The notes under the pieces are model-generated. The model did not search any database and had not been told where the DNA came from. It saw only the letters and a list, made by a program, of their open reading frames with translations. A stretch of DNA of 58,710 nucleotides, taken from positions 1 to 58,710 of the forward strand of contig ML769769.1 in the NCBI GenBank assembly GCA_009733575.1, read 5' to 3'. Positions 10,623 to 22,129 of this stretch are shown here, piece after piece. Position 1 is the stretch's first letter; each line of letters begins with the position of its first letter. Both the position numbers and the translations under genes were made by a program. Source of the stretch: Gymnopus androsaceus JB14 (taxonomy: Eukaryota > Basidiomycota > Agaricomycetes > Agaricales > Omphalotaceae).

Positions 10623-12337
10623 TAAGGTGCATTTCCAGGAGAGCGCAAACCAGAGCAAGAATCAGAACGAGAACGAGAATGACGGCAAGCATGGGATTTC
10701 AAATGACATCTGAAGGACTTCTCAGAGGAGTCATCACGACAGCGAGTGTTGCACCCATAGGATGGCAAGACCAGTTTATGGCTGGGAGTGTCATCATTAT
10801 CATAATACTCCTGCTCCAAATGTCTGGAGGGGACCATGGCAGCAACTGGACGGCATACAGGACCTGATGCTGAGCCATAGTCAAATCCACAATCCAATGA
10901 TGTTCCATAAACACCTGCGCCGGACAAGGAGTGGATGATAGGACAGGCACCGTAAATGGCATGAACTCCATGCGGCTGAATATTAAACAAACCAGGTGCG
11001 GAGGCAGGTTGACCAAAATCAGGAATCTCAGTCAGCGGCAACCTGGATTGAACAGCAGTGACAGGGCAGACAGAAGTTTGAGAAGCAGGGTTTTGTTTCA
11101 GTACAAATTTGTATGGAATGCTATTAGTCGGAGAGTGTTTGTGGCATTTCTTTGCAAAGGAAATATCAGTGTCAGTCAAAGGTCTATAGGCAACAGAGAG
11201 AATGGGAGGCTTCTTAGTAGGGCATTGGTCACCAATGTGACCAGCATACAGTGTGTAGCACCTGAAGCAGCCCTTGACAGACATGAGTAGGGAACATTGA
11301 GTCATGCTGACCTTTGGAAATTTATGGGAATCAGGGATAGATTGAGTCAAATACGAGTGGGGAGGGAATTGATTGTCGTGAGTAATGACCTGGCTATTGG
11401 TCTTCTTCTGGCAGTTCTTCTGCTTGAACACATAAGACAGTCCACCAGGAGGACGATGTCTCTCAACACTCTGGCACTCCTTCTTCCTACTCGGAGTAAG
11501 GGAGTTGTTCAGAGACTTTCGCAGTCAACAAGGTCGGCGCAGAATTTCTCAGGTAATTTCTGCATGATCAGAGCCTGGAGGACCTTGTCATGGCTTGCAA
11601 AACTGTGTACCATGTAGAGAGCAGTTATGACTCTCCATAAGAGTACACAACTTTGAGAAACCTCTCGGCTCCTGACGCATCACGAAACCGTCCCTCTTCA
11701 GGTCATGTAGACAAGCCCAGTTGCTTCCCAAGATGTGGTTGTGAATTTCATCAAAAAAAGGATGTTTGATATAGTCATGCAATGAGTCTGGCTGACCAGG
11801 ATGCTTCTCAATCCAGGATTTGTCCTCAAGGTCAGGCTCAATTTCAGCAATGATATCACGAATATTGTTCCATTTCATGAAACCTCAAATGAACTCCTTC
11901 TTCTTCACAGCGTCATCTGTGATGGAGCGTTCATTGTGGTTGATGGTCAAATAATCCCAGTATTCTTCAAGCGCCTTGAGCATCAGATGAGCAACTAATA
12001 ACTGACAGCCAGTCTTAGTAGAGCCCATGTTGACGAAACCAGTGCCACTTAGATTGGGAGACATGTCGTTGGATGAGGTCGAGTGTGAGGAGTGGCTATG
12101 TGAAGGTGGTAGGGAGACAATGGCACTGTTAGGTGTTGGTGTTTTGGATATGGAGTTGGGAGAATTATGATCATTGTGACCTTCCGCTTTGCTGACAGAT
12201 TCGACTGCAGGAGTGAAGGTAGGTGTTTGTATTTGAGGTGTACCAACAACCAAACTGTGGAGACGTAGAGCACATGTGGCCCTTTCTTTGCTGGAAGAGA
12301 TGGGCTTTGTACTGGGCGAGGGTTTTCTACCTGTCAT
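10622..12337 (-). pseudogene. Broken zinc-knuckle protein gene, gag-like
   Basis: Minus-strand frames 12337-11885, 11878-11588, about 11616-11520 and 11431-10622 read on from one another with small shifts. Examples: DDAVKKKEFI continues as FMKWNNIRD near 11880, and MVHSFASHDKVLQALIMQKLPEKF bridges 11612-11540 before a one-base shift. The N-terminal part is Ser/Thr/Pro-rich, the middle alpha-helical, and a cysteine knuckle CFRC-X6-H-X4-C (GHIGDQC) lies near 11240. This order resembles a retroelement gag. No polymerase is seen in the window. It could instead be a host nucleic-acid-binding gene; the frame breaks and the transposon-rich setting favour a dead element. Confidence 0.5.
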
Positions 12338-12543
12338 ACACCTAAATCAAACAAAGATTGTAAATGATTTGTTTGGGAAACGGCAAGTGTACAAGGAGAA
12401 ATTAACAAGAATGTGGAACAAGGATGGTGACAGGGATACGCAAACATGTCAAGAAGCAAGACAAGAATCTACACTGATGGCATCAAGAACAAGAATCGTA
12501 GAGCAAGATTTGGACAAGGATGAAAGAGAACAACACCTATGTG

Positions 12544-12920
12544 CATCAGCAAAAACTGTTTTGGGCCCAGGAGGATCTAAGGTCACCTAGTCCTCTTAGG
12601 CAACCTGAGACATCCTAGTTGGCCCAGGAAAAAGGGCAAAACTTTGGACACCTCAGGTATCCTAGTCATCCTAGGTGTCCTGGGAGATCCTGGGATGTCC
12701 TGAGGGTGTCCTGGGGCATCCTGAGGCATCCTAGGACAAAATTTCTATCCCAGGATGCCTCAGGATGCCCCAGGATGCCCCAGGACATCCCAGGATGACT
12801 AGGATACCTGAGGTGTCCAAAGTTTTACCCTTTTTCCTGGGCTAACTAAGATACCTCAGGTTGCCTAAGAGGACTAGGTGACATTAGATCCTCCTGGGCC
12901 CAAAACAGTTTTTTCTGATG
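12544..12920. mobile_element. Foldback MITE, almost entirely palindromic (377 bp)
   Basis: The two halves are reverse complements over nearly their full length: the left starts catcagcaaaaactg and the right ends cagttttttctgatg. Arms of roughly 185 bp carry repeated ggatg/catcc and cctggg/cccagg words, and the centre is near 12735. The single-stranded form would be a long hairpin. It encodes nothing. Its termini resemble those of the element at 48320. Confidence 0.9.
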
Positions 12921-13265
12921 GTTGCGTAAAAAAAGTTTGGAACATTTGTAAAAGGGCGAGATAAAGAAAAAGGAAGTTCAGTTTGATGATAGGGCTTGTC
13001 AAATAGGCAGCGTAATAGATATCAAAAAACAAAAAAAACAAAAAAGTGTAAACGTTGTGTATACGACGACACTCACAGTTGGACGACTTGATACACATGC
13101 TGTATTGGCAGAGGTCTACAGAGGATGAGAGATTGTATGATAAGGAGAGATGGTAGTTGAAAGTAAGAAACAACTAAAGTATGTAATCTAGGGAAGTGAG
13201 CTATAAGTAGTTCCGGAGGCCGGAGTCGGGATATGCCGAATGTGGGGTACGTTGAGTGGTTAGTG

Positions 13266-13700
13266 TGTGGCTCAGGTTTCCGGGTCAGGTGGCTGTGCCG
13301 GGTCAGGTCAGGGGATCCGAGACCCAGCAATATACCTGGATCCACCCAGGGTCAAGAAAACCTATATTTTATAATGTACATTAAAAGATATATTTACCTG
13401 TAAAATTAATTAAAACTCTTAAATTTCTTTTAGAAACACTCCTGGGCGCTTATGGGTGCTTAAACACACTAAAGGCCATGATTTCATGGCATTTTGGCTC
13501 CAAATGCAATGATATCATGGCCTGCAATCCATTCTGACTACATAAATATGACAAAAGTTATAATATATAGTATTTAAGTGTTTAAACTACCTTGGAAAAC
13601 CCGGAACCCGGACCCGGCATCAAACCCGTACCCAACCTACCGGGTCTGGGTTGAGTGCCAGGTCCGGGTCGGGTTGGCATTTGACCCAACCCGAGCCACA
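13266..13700. mobile_element. Degenerate foldback element rich in acccgg/ccgggt
   Basis: The left edge gtggctcaggtt (13266) and the right edge aacccgagccac (13689-13700) are inverted. The outer arms are dense in CCGGGT/ACCCGG words. In the centre, 13474-13522 forms a separate hairpin of about 23 bp per arm (ggccatgat.../...atcatggcc). Both layers are imperfect, suggesting age. Minus-strand open frames across it have no recognisable content. Confidence 0.6.
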
Positions 13701-13702
13701 TA

Positions 13703-15232
13703 TTACAAGTGGTAAGCGCGGGAGCGCTTACAAGAGGTAGCCTTTACAAGTAGAGCATCAAACACATTCCAATCGCACCATGGATGAAACTTCAGCGCAA
13801 CAGTGGGGTTAAAGGTCACTGGAATTGTCAGATGTTGGAGGATTAGCGGTGGATACATATTTTGGTCTGAGATCAAGATGGGTACGAAGAGGGATACGAC
13901 CCATGGTGCAGGACTTTGCCACCCGCTCTGGTTTATATTGGACAGTTTGAGCGTTTTCAGGTTCTGTGTGTACCCAAGATGAATGAGGTTGAAGTCTAGG
14001 AAAGTAAAGCAATGTTGCAGTAACAAGGATTCCAGACTCCAGTAAGCTTACATTGCTTCTGTGGATACACATTCATTAACTCCAAGTCTGTAAGATTACC
14101 ACCGACATGCTTCAGCATTGAAGCTCCCATCTGATAGTCGACTAGTAACCAGTATACAGTAGCAGAAAGGGCCAGGCTCCAGTGTTGGCAAGGTCATACG
14201 ACAGGCATCAAAGTCAATGACAGGCAGAGAAATACAGTCACGGGCATGTTTTTATGACTTGCCTTTGGACTGTTTGTCCCAATTTGTGGAATGAATGGAA
14301 TGCTGTACTGCCTAGGCCCTGGTCCACGATGACAAAAGCGGTCGACCTTCGAGCGCGGGAAATTCGCGCTTATCAGCGCTTAGCTCGGGCTAAAGTCAGG
14401 TCGCACTCATGGGCGCCAATCAAGGGCAAAGTCAAGTCACTTTTCGTCCATATTGATGGGCAATGACTAGTCATCGAAAAATGACTAAGACTTTTGCCCA
14501 TTGCCCACAGCCATCCAACACTGACCAGCCAGCGACGTAAGATTCTGAAATCGAAATGGTCCTGGTCCAAATGGACATGATTCGTGTAGGAACCAGGGAA
14601 TGAGGATGCGGATGTCGGAAAACGGCAAATGATCAAGCTGTACAGACTGAAGCTGCAAAGTAGAATGGTTCTGGTTCGGCATATCCTAACTATACACCAA
14701 ATCCAAATCGAACAATCTCCAATGACTTCGCATGCGTCATATTACCCAATAAAGATGCAAATTCAACGAATTTTTCGATATAAAATGAAGTGAAAGCGAC
14801 TCGAGTCACCGAAGGAGCTCTGATCGTCATGCTATCAATGAAGGGGGGCAGTACGTCCCAGCGGACGCGGCTAAACCGTAAGACCTCCACATTGGAGAGC
14901 TCACGAACAACTTTGGCCGTAGAAGTAAACCAATCAACAGATGGTCACGGTGTTGCTTCGAAATCCAATTCCAGAGACCGTACGTAGGACGCCAAGTCGT
15001 GAGTTTCATTCGAATAATGCAAGAGGTCGAGTACTTATTAGACTCAGTGGGTGCTGCTCCAGTGAGGCATCGGAGAACGATGGATCGGAAAATGCCACTT
15101 TGCGAAGAGCGACTCAACACAAGCCCTTGCAACCAGAGCGCAGTTTCGAAGAGTTGCTGTATCGATGCATGGATCGTCGAGGATGTATTCTATGAGTTCG
15201 ACGGGAAGCGGTTCTACCATGGTGGTGGTCAA
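13703..15232 (-). pseudogene. F-box/leucine-rich-repeat protein pseudogene
   Basis: F-box proteins link substrates to SCF ubiquitin ligases. The N-terminus has a recognisable F-box (PLPVELIEYILDDPCIDT, residues 8-25, then a conserved CALVAR). In the same frame, after stops at about 15061-15048 and 14953, the sequence continues with leucine-rich segments (LASYVRSLELDFEA, VEVLRFSRVRWDVLPPFI, then to 14690). A further segment lies in another frame (14682-14485). The part 14026-13703 (TQNLKTLKLSNINQ ... WNVFDALL) looks like the usual C-terminus. In-frame stops caused by substitutions, as well as frame changes, mark it as a true pseudogene. Positions 14040-14480 hold no convincing coding sequence. 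Confidence 0.7.
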
Positions 15233-15743
15233 GAGTGAGCGCTAGGAGCCAAGTGCCTTTTACTTGCTGTCATAAGTCGAAAATGCCGGACGGCACAAAG
15301 GCAAAGCTGTACCTACGATAACTAATCGTATCCCTCTCGAATTTTCTATGTACATCCTTACGCTGCAAACTACGGTCATCGATCAACTTCAAGCTGTTCA
15401 TTTAGTTATAACCAAAAATGCGTTGGGAAAATTGTAAACTGTGAAAATGTAATATCATGAAAAGATGCGTGCTTGTGCTGGTACAAGTGAGAGATTGGAA
15501 TAAATGATGAATAATACATCGAGTGTCGCTGGAAGAATGTGTGTAAGTGCATGAGTACGTATGCATACATATGTATGGCGCTATGAATGCTGAACAGCTA
15601 TGCACGATATGTCAGATACCTAAGGATCGTAACGTCTTGAAAGTTGAATGAAAAAAGAAAACAGAGATGGAGATGGATAGTCGTGAAAAGAGGAAAGGTC
15701 GCCGTTTAACGGGAATCATAAATAACATATCTTTAGAGAGTGC
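15233..15743. other. Intergenic, no gene seen
   Basis: This stretch separates the F-box pseudogene 5' end from the cyclin 3' end. It contains tgtatg/cataca-type simple sequence near 15540-15580, and I see no coding exon. Confidence 0.5.
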
Positions 15744-17588
15744 CTACCAGCGATAGACACCTCCATCTTCTTCAGCCATCTTGGCTAACCGACTCTCTAC
15801 AATCTGCTCCTTGAGTTGAGGCAGGACACTAGCAAGGTCCACTTGAGCGCCCATCTCAAATCGCGCCATGACCCATTTCCGTACATAGACGCTGCACTGG
15901 AAACCCCAAGTCAGTATTACTACTGCGTAAAGGATTTATAGATTGAAGCATACCTTCATATATTTCTTCGACGCGTATTTTTTGTACAGCTTTTCAATGG
16001 TTTTTGAGCTTAGGAGATCGTTGAGTAAGATTTCCGCGACGGGAATGATCTCTCGCTCCTTGTACGACGTGTAGTGGGCGAGGTTGGGAGTCTGAAAAAA
16101 GAAAATCAAATTAGTTTTAGTTAGCTACGCCAATGGGACATCCAACGCACCCATTCCTCCCGACCGAGCACCATGCGAGCAAACCACAGGGTAGCTGCAG
16201 CGACGATGGAAGACGGAACCGCGACGAGAAACGGCGAAAAGGCCGCGAGTTCCAAGAGGAATTTCGCGATGGTTCGAGCACCGGGATCGAGGTCATCAGC
16301 TTTACTACCTCGCCTGAGCCACGTCATTGGTCCAGGATGGCTCAAGTCAAAATTGAGCGTCTGGAGGACATACTGCTCAGCCTTGCATATCTCCTTGACG
16401 GTATAAATTTCGCCCGTAAGGAGGACAAGCTCCTTCGTGGAAGGCGCCACACCTTCTTCATACTTGACGGCGACGCAGAAACATGCCACTCCCAGAAGCT
16501 GGAGCTTCTTGAGAGATACGGTAGGGCGGAGGGAGAGGAAGCGATCGATGATGTTGACGAAGAGGAAGAACGACTCGGCAAGAAAGTTGTACCGTGCGTG
16601 TATCTCAAGAACCCACTCGAGGATGATGGTACGTTTATCCCAGTCCAATTCACTGTGGAATTGCATGTAGTCTTCGGTAGGAGCTGTCCTGACCTAAAAG
16701 CGCGTTGTTTGTATATGAGGTTTAAATAAGAACGAGAAACGAACCTCCAACTCCTTCATGTACACCATGATCTCCTGGATATACTCCTGGGGCCATGAAC
16801 GGATCATCTGCGTCTTCTGCGTCGAGATCGTCCCATGTGCCAAGTTCTTCGTCGTCTTCCTCATTGACATCCACTAGCTCAGTGGCAATCCTATCTTCCT
16901 CCGCCTGGGACTCATCCAGTGGTGGTCTGGCGGTTGGTTGGTGATTCTGGTCGTCTTCAGTGATGCGCTTTTTGAAAACGGGTTCACTGTCAGGTTCATC
17001 GTCAAAGTCACGATGAAGCGGTTCGACAAGCCTGAAAACAGCGGCATGGGCAGGTTCGTCGGCCATAATCTCGTCGTTGTCTCCATGTTCCTTTATCGGC
17101 CTCAAGGTTCCTCTGTCGCCAGCGACAGTCTTTGACCGAGAAGGCTTCTGACCAGACCCACCGACCTCACGTAGAGGCCCACGGGCAATTTTGGTCGCTA
17201 CTTTTGCTTTGCCAGCAGACCCAGACCTGTCTACACTGCCTGCCTTTTCCTTTTCCTTTCCCTTGCCTGATGGTTTCGACTTTCTACTGCTCTCTGTCAC
17301 TTCTCCCAAAATCTCTCTCTTCCTCTTGACCGCCGTTTTGTCGGCCGCAGATTCGACGGATTTTGCTCTGGAAGCCGCTGTAGTGGCAGTGAGTCGATTT
17401 GTATTTTCGGGCTGAGTACTGCTAGCTGCCGTTTTAGCACGGGTCATGATCCTTGAAGGTTTGGCATTCGCATTTTCGGTATCTTTGGTGACTTTGGTAG
17501 TTCGTGTAGACCGGCGGACCTATAGCGTCATCAGCAGCAGAAGAGAAAAAAAAGACTGCGAAAGACTTGCCGGGATATTGGAAGACAT
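15744..17588 (-). CDS. B-type (mitotic) cyclin, one frameshift
   Basis: It is the CDK1 regulatory subunit for mitotic entry. Exons: 17588-17571, 17519-16745, 16693-16151, 16091-15954, 15896-15744. The first exon encodes only MSSNIP, and its donor is GC (gcaagt). A basic, disordered N-terminus leads to the hallmark TWDDLDAEDADDPFM. Then come YIQEIMVYMKELE, the cyclin box with RTIILEWVLEIHARY, FFLFVNIIDRFLS and CFCVAVKYEE, and the second fold ending KYASKKYMKCSVYVRKW. Exon lengths sum to 1627, one more than a multiple of three. The surplus base is near 16787, where MAP should run into EYIQEI; removing one base gives about 541 residues. This may be a consensus error or a recent mutation. I saw no clear destruction box. 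Confidence 0.9.
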
Positions 17589-17829
17589 TCAAGAGAAATG
17601 ATACAGTAGATGAAGCAAAAGTAGATGAAAGGAGATGAAGAACAAGAGTGATGGTCCAAAAAAAGAATGAATTGGTTCAGCGTACAAGATCACTCACGTG
17701 TTCATCTACGCGCTCACCCGAGTCACGTGGTCGCAGCACATTTTCAAGCGCCCTGAAGGCGCTAATTTCCAGACTTGGACGTCATTCAGGTCGGCATGCT
17801 CCACCATTTGCTCTTCTCAGTACTCCCCA
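17589..17829. promoter_or_regulatory. Divergent promoter region between cyclin and PTEN-like genes
   Basis: Only 241 bp separate the two start codons, which point away from each other, so both promoters must sit here or overlap the 5' ends. A cacgtg is present at 17697-17702 and a further cacgtgg at 17724-17730, both E-box-like. No TATA box is evident to me. Confidence 0.5.
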
Positions 17830-19928
17830 ATGGCCGACTACATTCGAAGAATCGTTTCTGGAAACAAGGCCAGATTCAAAGATCGGAACCTCAACCTGGA
17901 ACTTGGTACACTTACAGAATCATTCTTCAACATTAATCCAACCTTTTGTTCACAGATCTAGTCTACATAACAGACCAAGTCATTATTATGGGCTTTCCTG
18001 CTGCAGGAATAGAAGGCTTTTATCGTAATCGTAGAGAAGATGCCAAAAAGTTTCTTGATCATCGACATGGAAAGAACTATTGGGTCTTCAATTTCTGTCC
18101 CCTCAAGGAGAATTCGTATCCGGCAGACACTTTTGACGGTCGAGTTAGCCGATACCCATTCCCCGATCATCAGTAATTATGTTCCTTCTCTGACATTGTG
18201 CAAGACTAATTCATATGCACACAGTGCACCTCCGCTAGCCATCATGCCCCTGGTCGCTCGTGAAATGCGGATATGGCTTGACGGCTCAGCCTGAAAGAGT
18301 CGCTGTGCTTCATTGTAAAGGTAACTTTGCTCCATATCGACCAAAATTCCTCACTCATGTCCTCCTTATAGCCGGCAAAGGCAGGTCTGGAACTATGGCA
18401 TGCGCCTACCTATTATCATGCGATACGAATGCCTTACCTCCTCGTCTTCGAGAGAAGTTACTCTGGTAAACACTGGGCCAAAATGCGCGCCGACCAAATG
18501 ATGGAAGCCATCCCAGAAGATAAACATTCCGACAAACTTCCTGAAGCTCCTAGCGCGATGTTGGACGAAAACACATCCGTTGAATCGCCCACTTCCGTAT
18601 CAGCACCTTCATCGCCAGAACCAGGCCAGGGTCCCACAGAAACCCAACGCCCTCGAGGACATCCTTGATCTACACACCTTCGCGCCGCATGAAAGCCCCT
18701 TCTTCCGATTCCGCCAAGGTGAAGCAGGGAGTAAGCATTCCCAGCCAGCGACGATTCCTATACTACTGGTCCCTCCTTCTCTCTCACGAAGCGCCCTCCC
18801 ATCTCTGGGCCACTGAAGCCACCACTCGTTCTTTCACCTCCAACAATACCCATAGTCAGAAAACCGTGATACACGCCCAAAAGTTCGTCTCACGGAGATC
18901 AAGATCAGGATGAAGGAGCTTTCGAATATGCGTACCAATCTCGTTCGAGCGGCGAATGCTTTACTGGATAGACGCCAGCTGCGAAAAAAGACGCTGGGAG
19001 TACGCACGTATGGGTTTCGCTTGCGAGGTATGATGATGATTTTGTTGAGACGCTTGAGCGGTGGGAGAGATACACGCGGATGGACAGTGGTGATATGGGT
19101 AGACGAGGATCTGGAACAGAGCATTTCGGGAAGGAAGTGCTGAATGAGTTGTTTACCGATGGACGATGGGATGCTAAGAAGATGGTTAGAAGCTTTGCGA
19201 GACTTGGTGCTGTTGGAGAACAGTCTGTTGTCAAGAGTGAAACCGAAGAGGTGATACATCGTCACTACTCGGTCTGCCTAGTCCAACTAATTGTTGAATC
19301 ACACAGAACGAAAAATCAGAACCTATACCTTACTTCCTCTATCAGAGACAAACTGGAAGGGCATTCAGGACGATCTCAAAAGTCAAGGAAAAGCAAGCGT
19401 GAAAGCTGAAGATATCGATATCCCTCCTTCAGAGGTGAATTCCATGTACGACCTCACTCAGAGCGTCAAGGAAAAGGGTGTCGTAGTTGATGCAGGAAGG
19501 GAAGTGCGCGTTAAACTATACATGGGCCAGGTACTTTCTTTCTCCTTTCTTTTACGCGCGTATTGGTTCCTGATTCCAAGCCATAGGTGTTCATGGGATG
19601 GTTATGGTTCATCCCCACTTTCCACATGCCCCAGCCTCCACCCAGCTCGGACCCCACGCAGCCTCAGCCATCGAGCACTACATCAACGTTCGTCCTCAAG
19701 CGAAAGGAGATTGATTTTCCTCTAGGTGTAGGAAGCTATATCGTCGATGTTGAGATATCGCTCGAGTGGTTGAAGGATACTGAGATCGAAGTCGTGCAGC
19801 CTCCGGCACGAGTGACTACGGAGGATGAAGTGACTGTTGAACCTTCGGGGCTGGCTGCTACTGTTGAGGCGGTCACTGCGGGTAATGTACCAGAGGTTGT
19901 AGAGGCGAAACAGGCAGCAGAGGATTGA
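17830..19928 (+). pseudogene. PTEN-like phosphoinositide 3-phosphatase, several frameshifts
   Basis: PTEN dephosphorylates PtdIns(3,4,5)P3 at the plasma membrane. The start MADYIRRIVSG matches the family N-terminus. Exons 17830-17905 and 17956-18174 give LVYITDQVIIMGFPA, YWVFNFCPL and FPDHHAPPL. The catalytic loop HCKAGKGRSGT is assembled across an intron at about 18322-18371. The C2-like region includes SQRRFLYYWSLLL, RPKVRLTEIKIRM, LARYDDDFVETLERW and, after an intron, MGWLWFIPTFHM and FPLGVGSYIVDVEISLEWL. The acidic tail ends at 19928. Conserved blocks lie in alternating frames. Single-base shifts fall near 18292, 18451, 18640-18685, 18860, 18990 and 19335. Substitutional damage is slight, so sequence error is as likely as decay. 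Confidence 0.85.
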
Positions 19929-20162
19929 TTTTGGCTACTTATTATACACGATATATACTGTATCTACGCTACCACCACACACGATAGTAGTATCTACTGT
20001 ATAGTTTCTTCGGGAATTCGGAAGTAGCCGGCCGATCATTAAAATAAAAAACTTTCTTTACTCCTCCCACCTCAAGGCTGTAAAGCTGTAGCTTACTCGT
20101 TGCTGCTGCTGCTTCATAAACGATGCTCTGCTGACAGCTTTCACTTCTATTCCGCTACCACC

Positions 20163-21324
20163 ATGGACGTCCCCAACGAAGCATTGGGCACCAATACTAC
20201 TACGCCGCCCAACCATGTCCGTGTTTTGAAGGATATCACCTTTGGAAGTGTACGTCCGTTGCCCGTGTCCATTTGTCTATCTCTTGTATTCTTAACATGA
20301 TTCTCACAGATCGCCGGCATGGTCTCCAAAGTCTTTGAACATCCTTTCGACCTCACAAAAGTACGATTACAATCGCAAGTCCTAGACTCGACTGCCTAGA
20401 TTTGCGGGCCCTATAGACTGTCTAATGAAGACTTGGAAGAATGAAGGTGTTTCCGGGCTGTATCGGGTCAGTTTAATGTCGTTTTGTCAAGGTCCAAGTT
20501 TATGCGGCTGACAAGCGACACTGTACACTGTACACAGGGACTTCCTGCTCCCATCGTCGGCGCAATGGCAGAGAACGCCTCCCTGTTTCTGTCATATAGA
20601 GAACTGCAGAACCTTATTAGACGTGTAACACACGAACAGGAGTCCGAGAAACTTCCCCTTCACCAACTGGCACTTGCTGCTGCTGGCTCCGGAGCTATAA
20701 CGAGTTTCTTGTTGTGCGTCACGGTCTTGGCCTTTGCCTGTTCATCAAACTCATCGGATTCCTAATAGAACACCCATCGAGCTTGTAAAGTGTAAAATGC
20801 AAGTACAGATGCTCGTAACACCTGCATCATCGTCACTTTCGCTTCCTGGCCCAATCTCCGTACTCGTATCCGCTTTTCGCGGTTCCGGATTTACAGGACT
20901 GTGGTTAGGTCATACTGGGACGCTCATTAGGGAGACAGGTGGGACTGCAGCTTGGTTCTCAACTAAAGAGTACATCTCTTCACTCCTCCTCGCACGGCGT
21001 ACACCAATCGATCCAGACCCGCTTACGCTCCGTCCTTGGGAATCTGCATTATCTGGTGCTTGTGCCGGGGCAGCGTTTAATCTCGCATTATTCCCGGCTG
21101 ATACTGTGAAGAGCGCCATGCAAACTGCCGAGGAGCTTAGACCGTCAGTGGATCCTGGTGTTAGGTTTTCACGGCCTACGTTTTTGGGTACGTTTAGCGA
21201 GCTGTATAAGGCGCAGGGAATCCGGGGGTTATACGCAGGATGTGGTATCACTATAGCAAGGTCGATACCTAGTAGTGCGATTATCTTTCTTATATTTGAT
21301 GGGCTGGATAGACGGTTTGGGTAA
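20163..21324 (+). CDS. Mitochondrial carrier, ornithine/arginine (ORT1/ARG11) type, one frameshift
   Basis: An inner-membrane solute carrier; closest by eye to fungal ornithine carriers (ARG11, arg-13). Exons: 20163-20249, 20310-20466, 20538-20713, 20769-21324. The three signature motifs are present: PFDLTK (in GMVSKVFEHPFDLTKVRLQSQ), PIELVK (TPIELVKCKMQVQ) and PADTVK (FPADTVKSAMQT), with GLYRGLPAP and GLYAGCGI repeat ends. Exon lengths sum to 976, one base over a multiple of three. The surplus base is near 20394-20396, where the frame would otherwise stop before RFAGPIDCLMKTW. Corrected length is about 324 residues, usual for the family. The substrate assignment rests on similarity of the second repeat and is less certain than the family. 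Confidence 0.85.
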
Positions 21325-22129
21325 GGAATGGATCTGCAAGGGATGTTACATATCTTTAGACTTGTTGCTTGATCTACCTTGTTAAAGTTGCAGCTATTCG
21401 TGCATAAATATCGTGTTTAAAGTATTACAATACTATAAGCAAAGTCCAAAAGTAGTCAAAAGTAGTCGTAGTTATTTAAATTATGTGGTAGATAAATAGA
21501 TGGATAGATGTATAGGTAAGATTGCTTCAAGGTACGCACCAAGAGGCAGCCCCCCGTCGGTAGAATAGATAGACAGCATGATTAATTCTCTCCGCCAATA
21601 GCGCACCAACGACCGACCCCCGGCGCGCGCTCCTTTCGCCCTTGTTCGACTTTCCTCCCAAACATCCAATGATCCAAGCATCTGAACCGGAGATTTGAGC
21701 GACGACGGCGAACTAGGAACTAGGTTCATATGCATGTGCATCTGACCCGACCGCTCTTCCTTCCTTCAACTCCTACGTACTGAATCCGACGCCACCACAT
21801 TTCCCCGTAGTAACGAATATCTTGAAGCCTGGTGACCATATACTAGCTGCACAGCGATATGCCATTGCCTGCAAGCCTTCGAGCCGGAGCTGGGGGGAAA
21901 ATCGATTGATACAGATTCTGTTTTTGTTCGATCAAGAAGAATGGAAGAAGACATGAATGCAGAGTTAACCTGAAAAAGAACAACGACACCTGCATCAATA
22001 ATCTGCTCAAGACATGTATTTGCAGCAACTGCGCGCGCCACCAGGGATGATGCGTACATATCCCAAACGAGCAAAGTACAATCTTATATATTATTACACC
22101 CACCTAAATTAGAAAAGAAAATTGTCCAG
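21325..22129. other. Intergenic between convergent genes
   Basis: This 805-bp stretch lies between the 3' ends of the carrier (+) and the first G-alpha gene (-). It has gata-type simple sequence at 21485-21520, and I see no supported gene. Confidence 0.5.

Noticed and set aside
10601..11617. Plus-strand frames opposite the zinc-knuckle remnant
   Set aside because: The minus strand has a cysteine knuckle and continuous composition; the plus frames have neither motif nor proper context.
16133..16729. Plus-strand 198-codon frame
   Set aside because: It lies antisense to cyclin exon 3, whose family motifs are unmistakable; the frame is a shadow.
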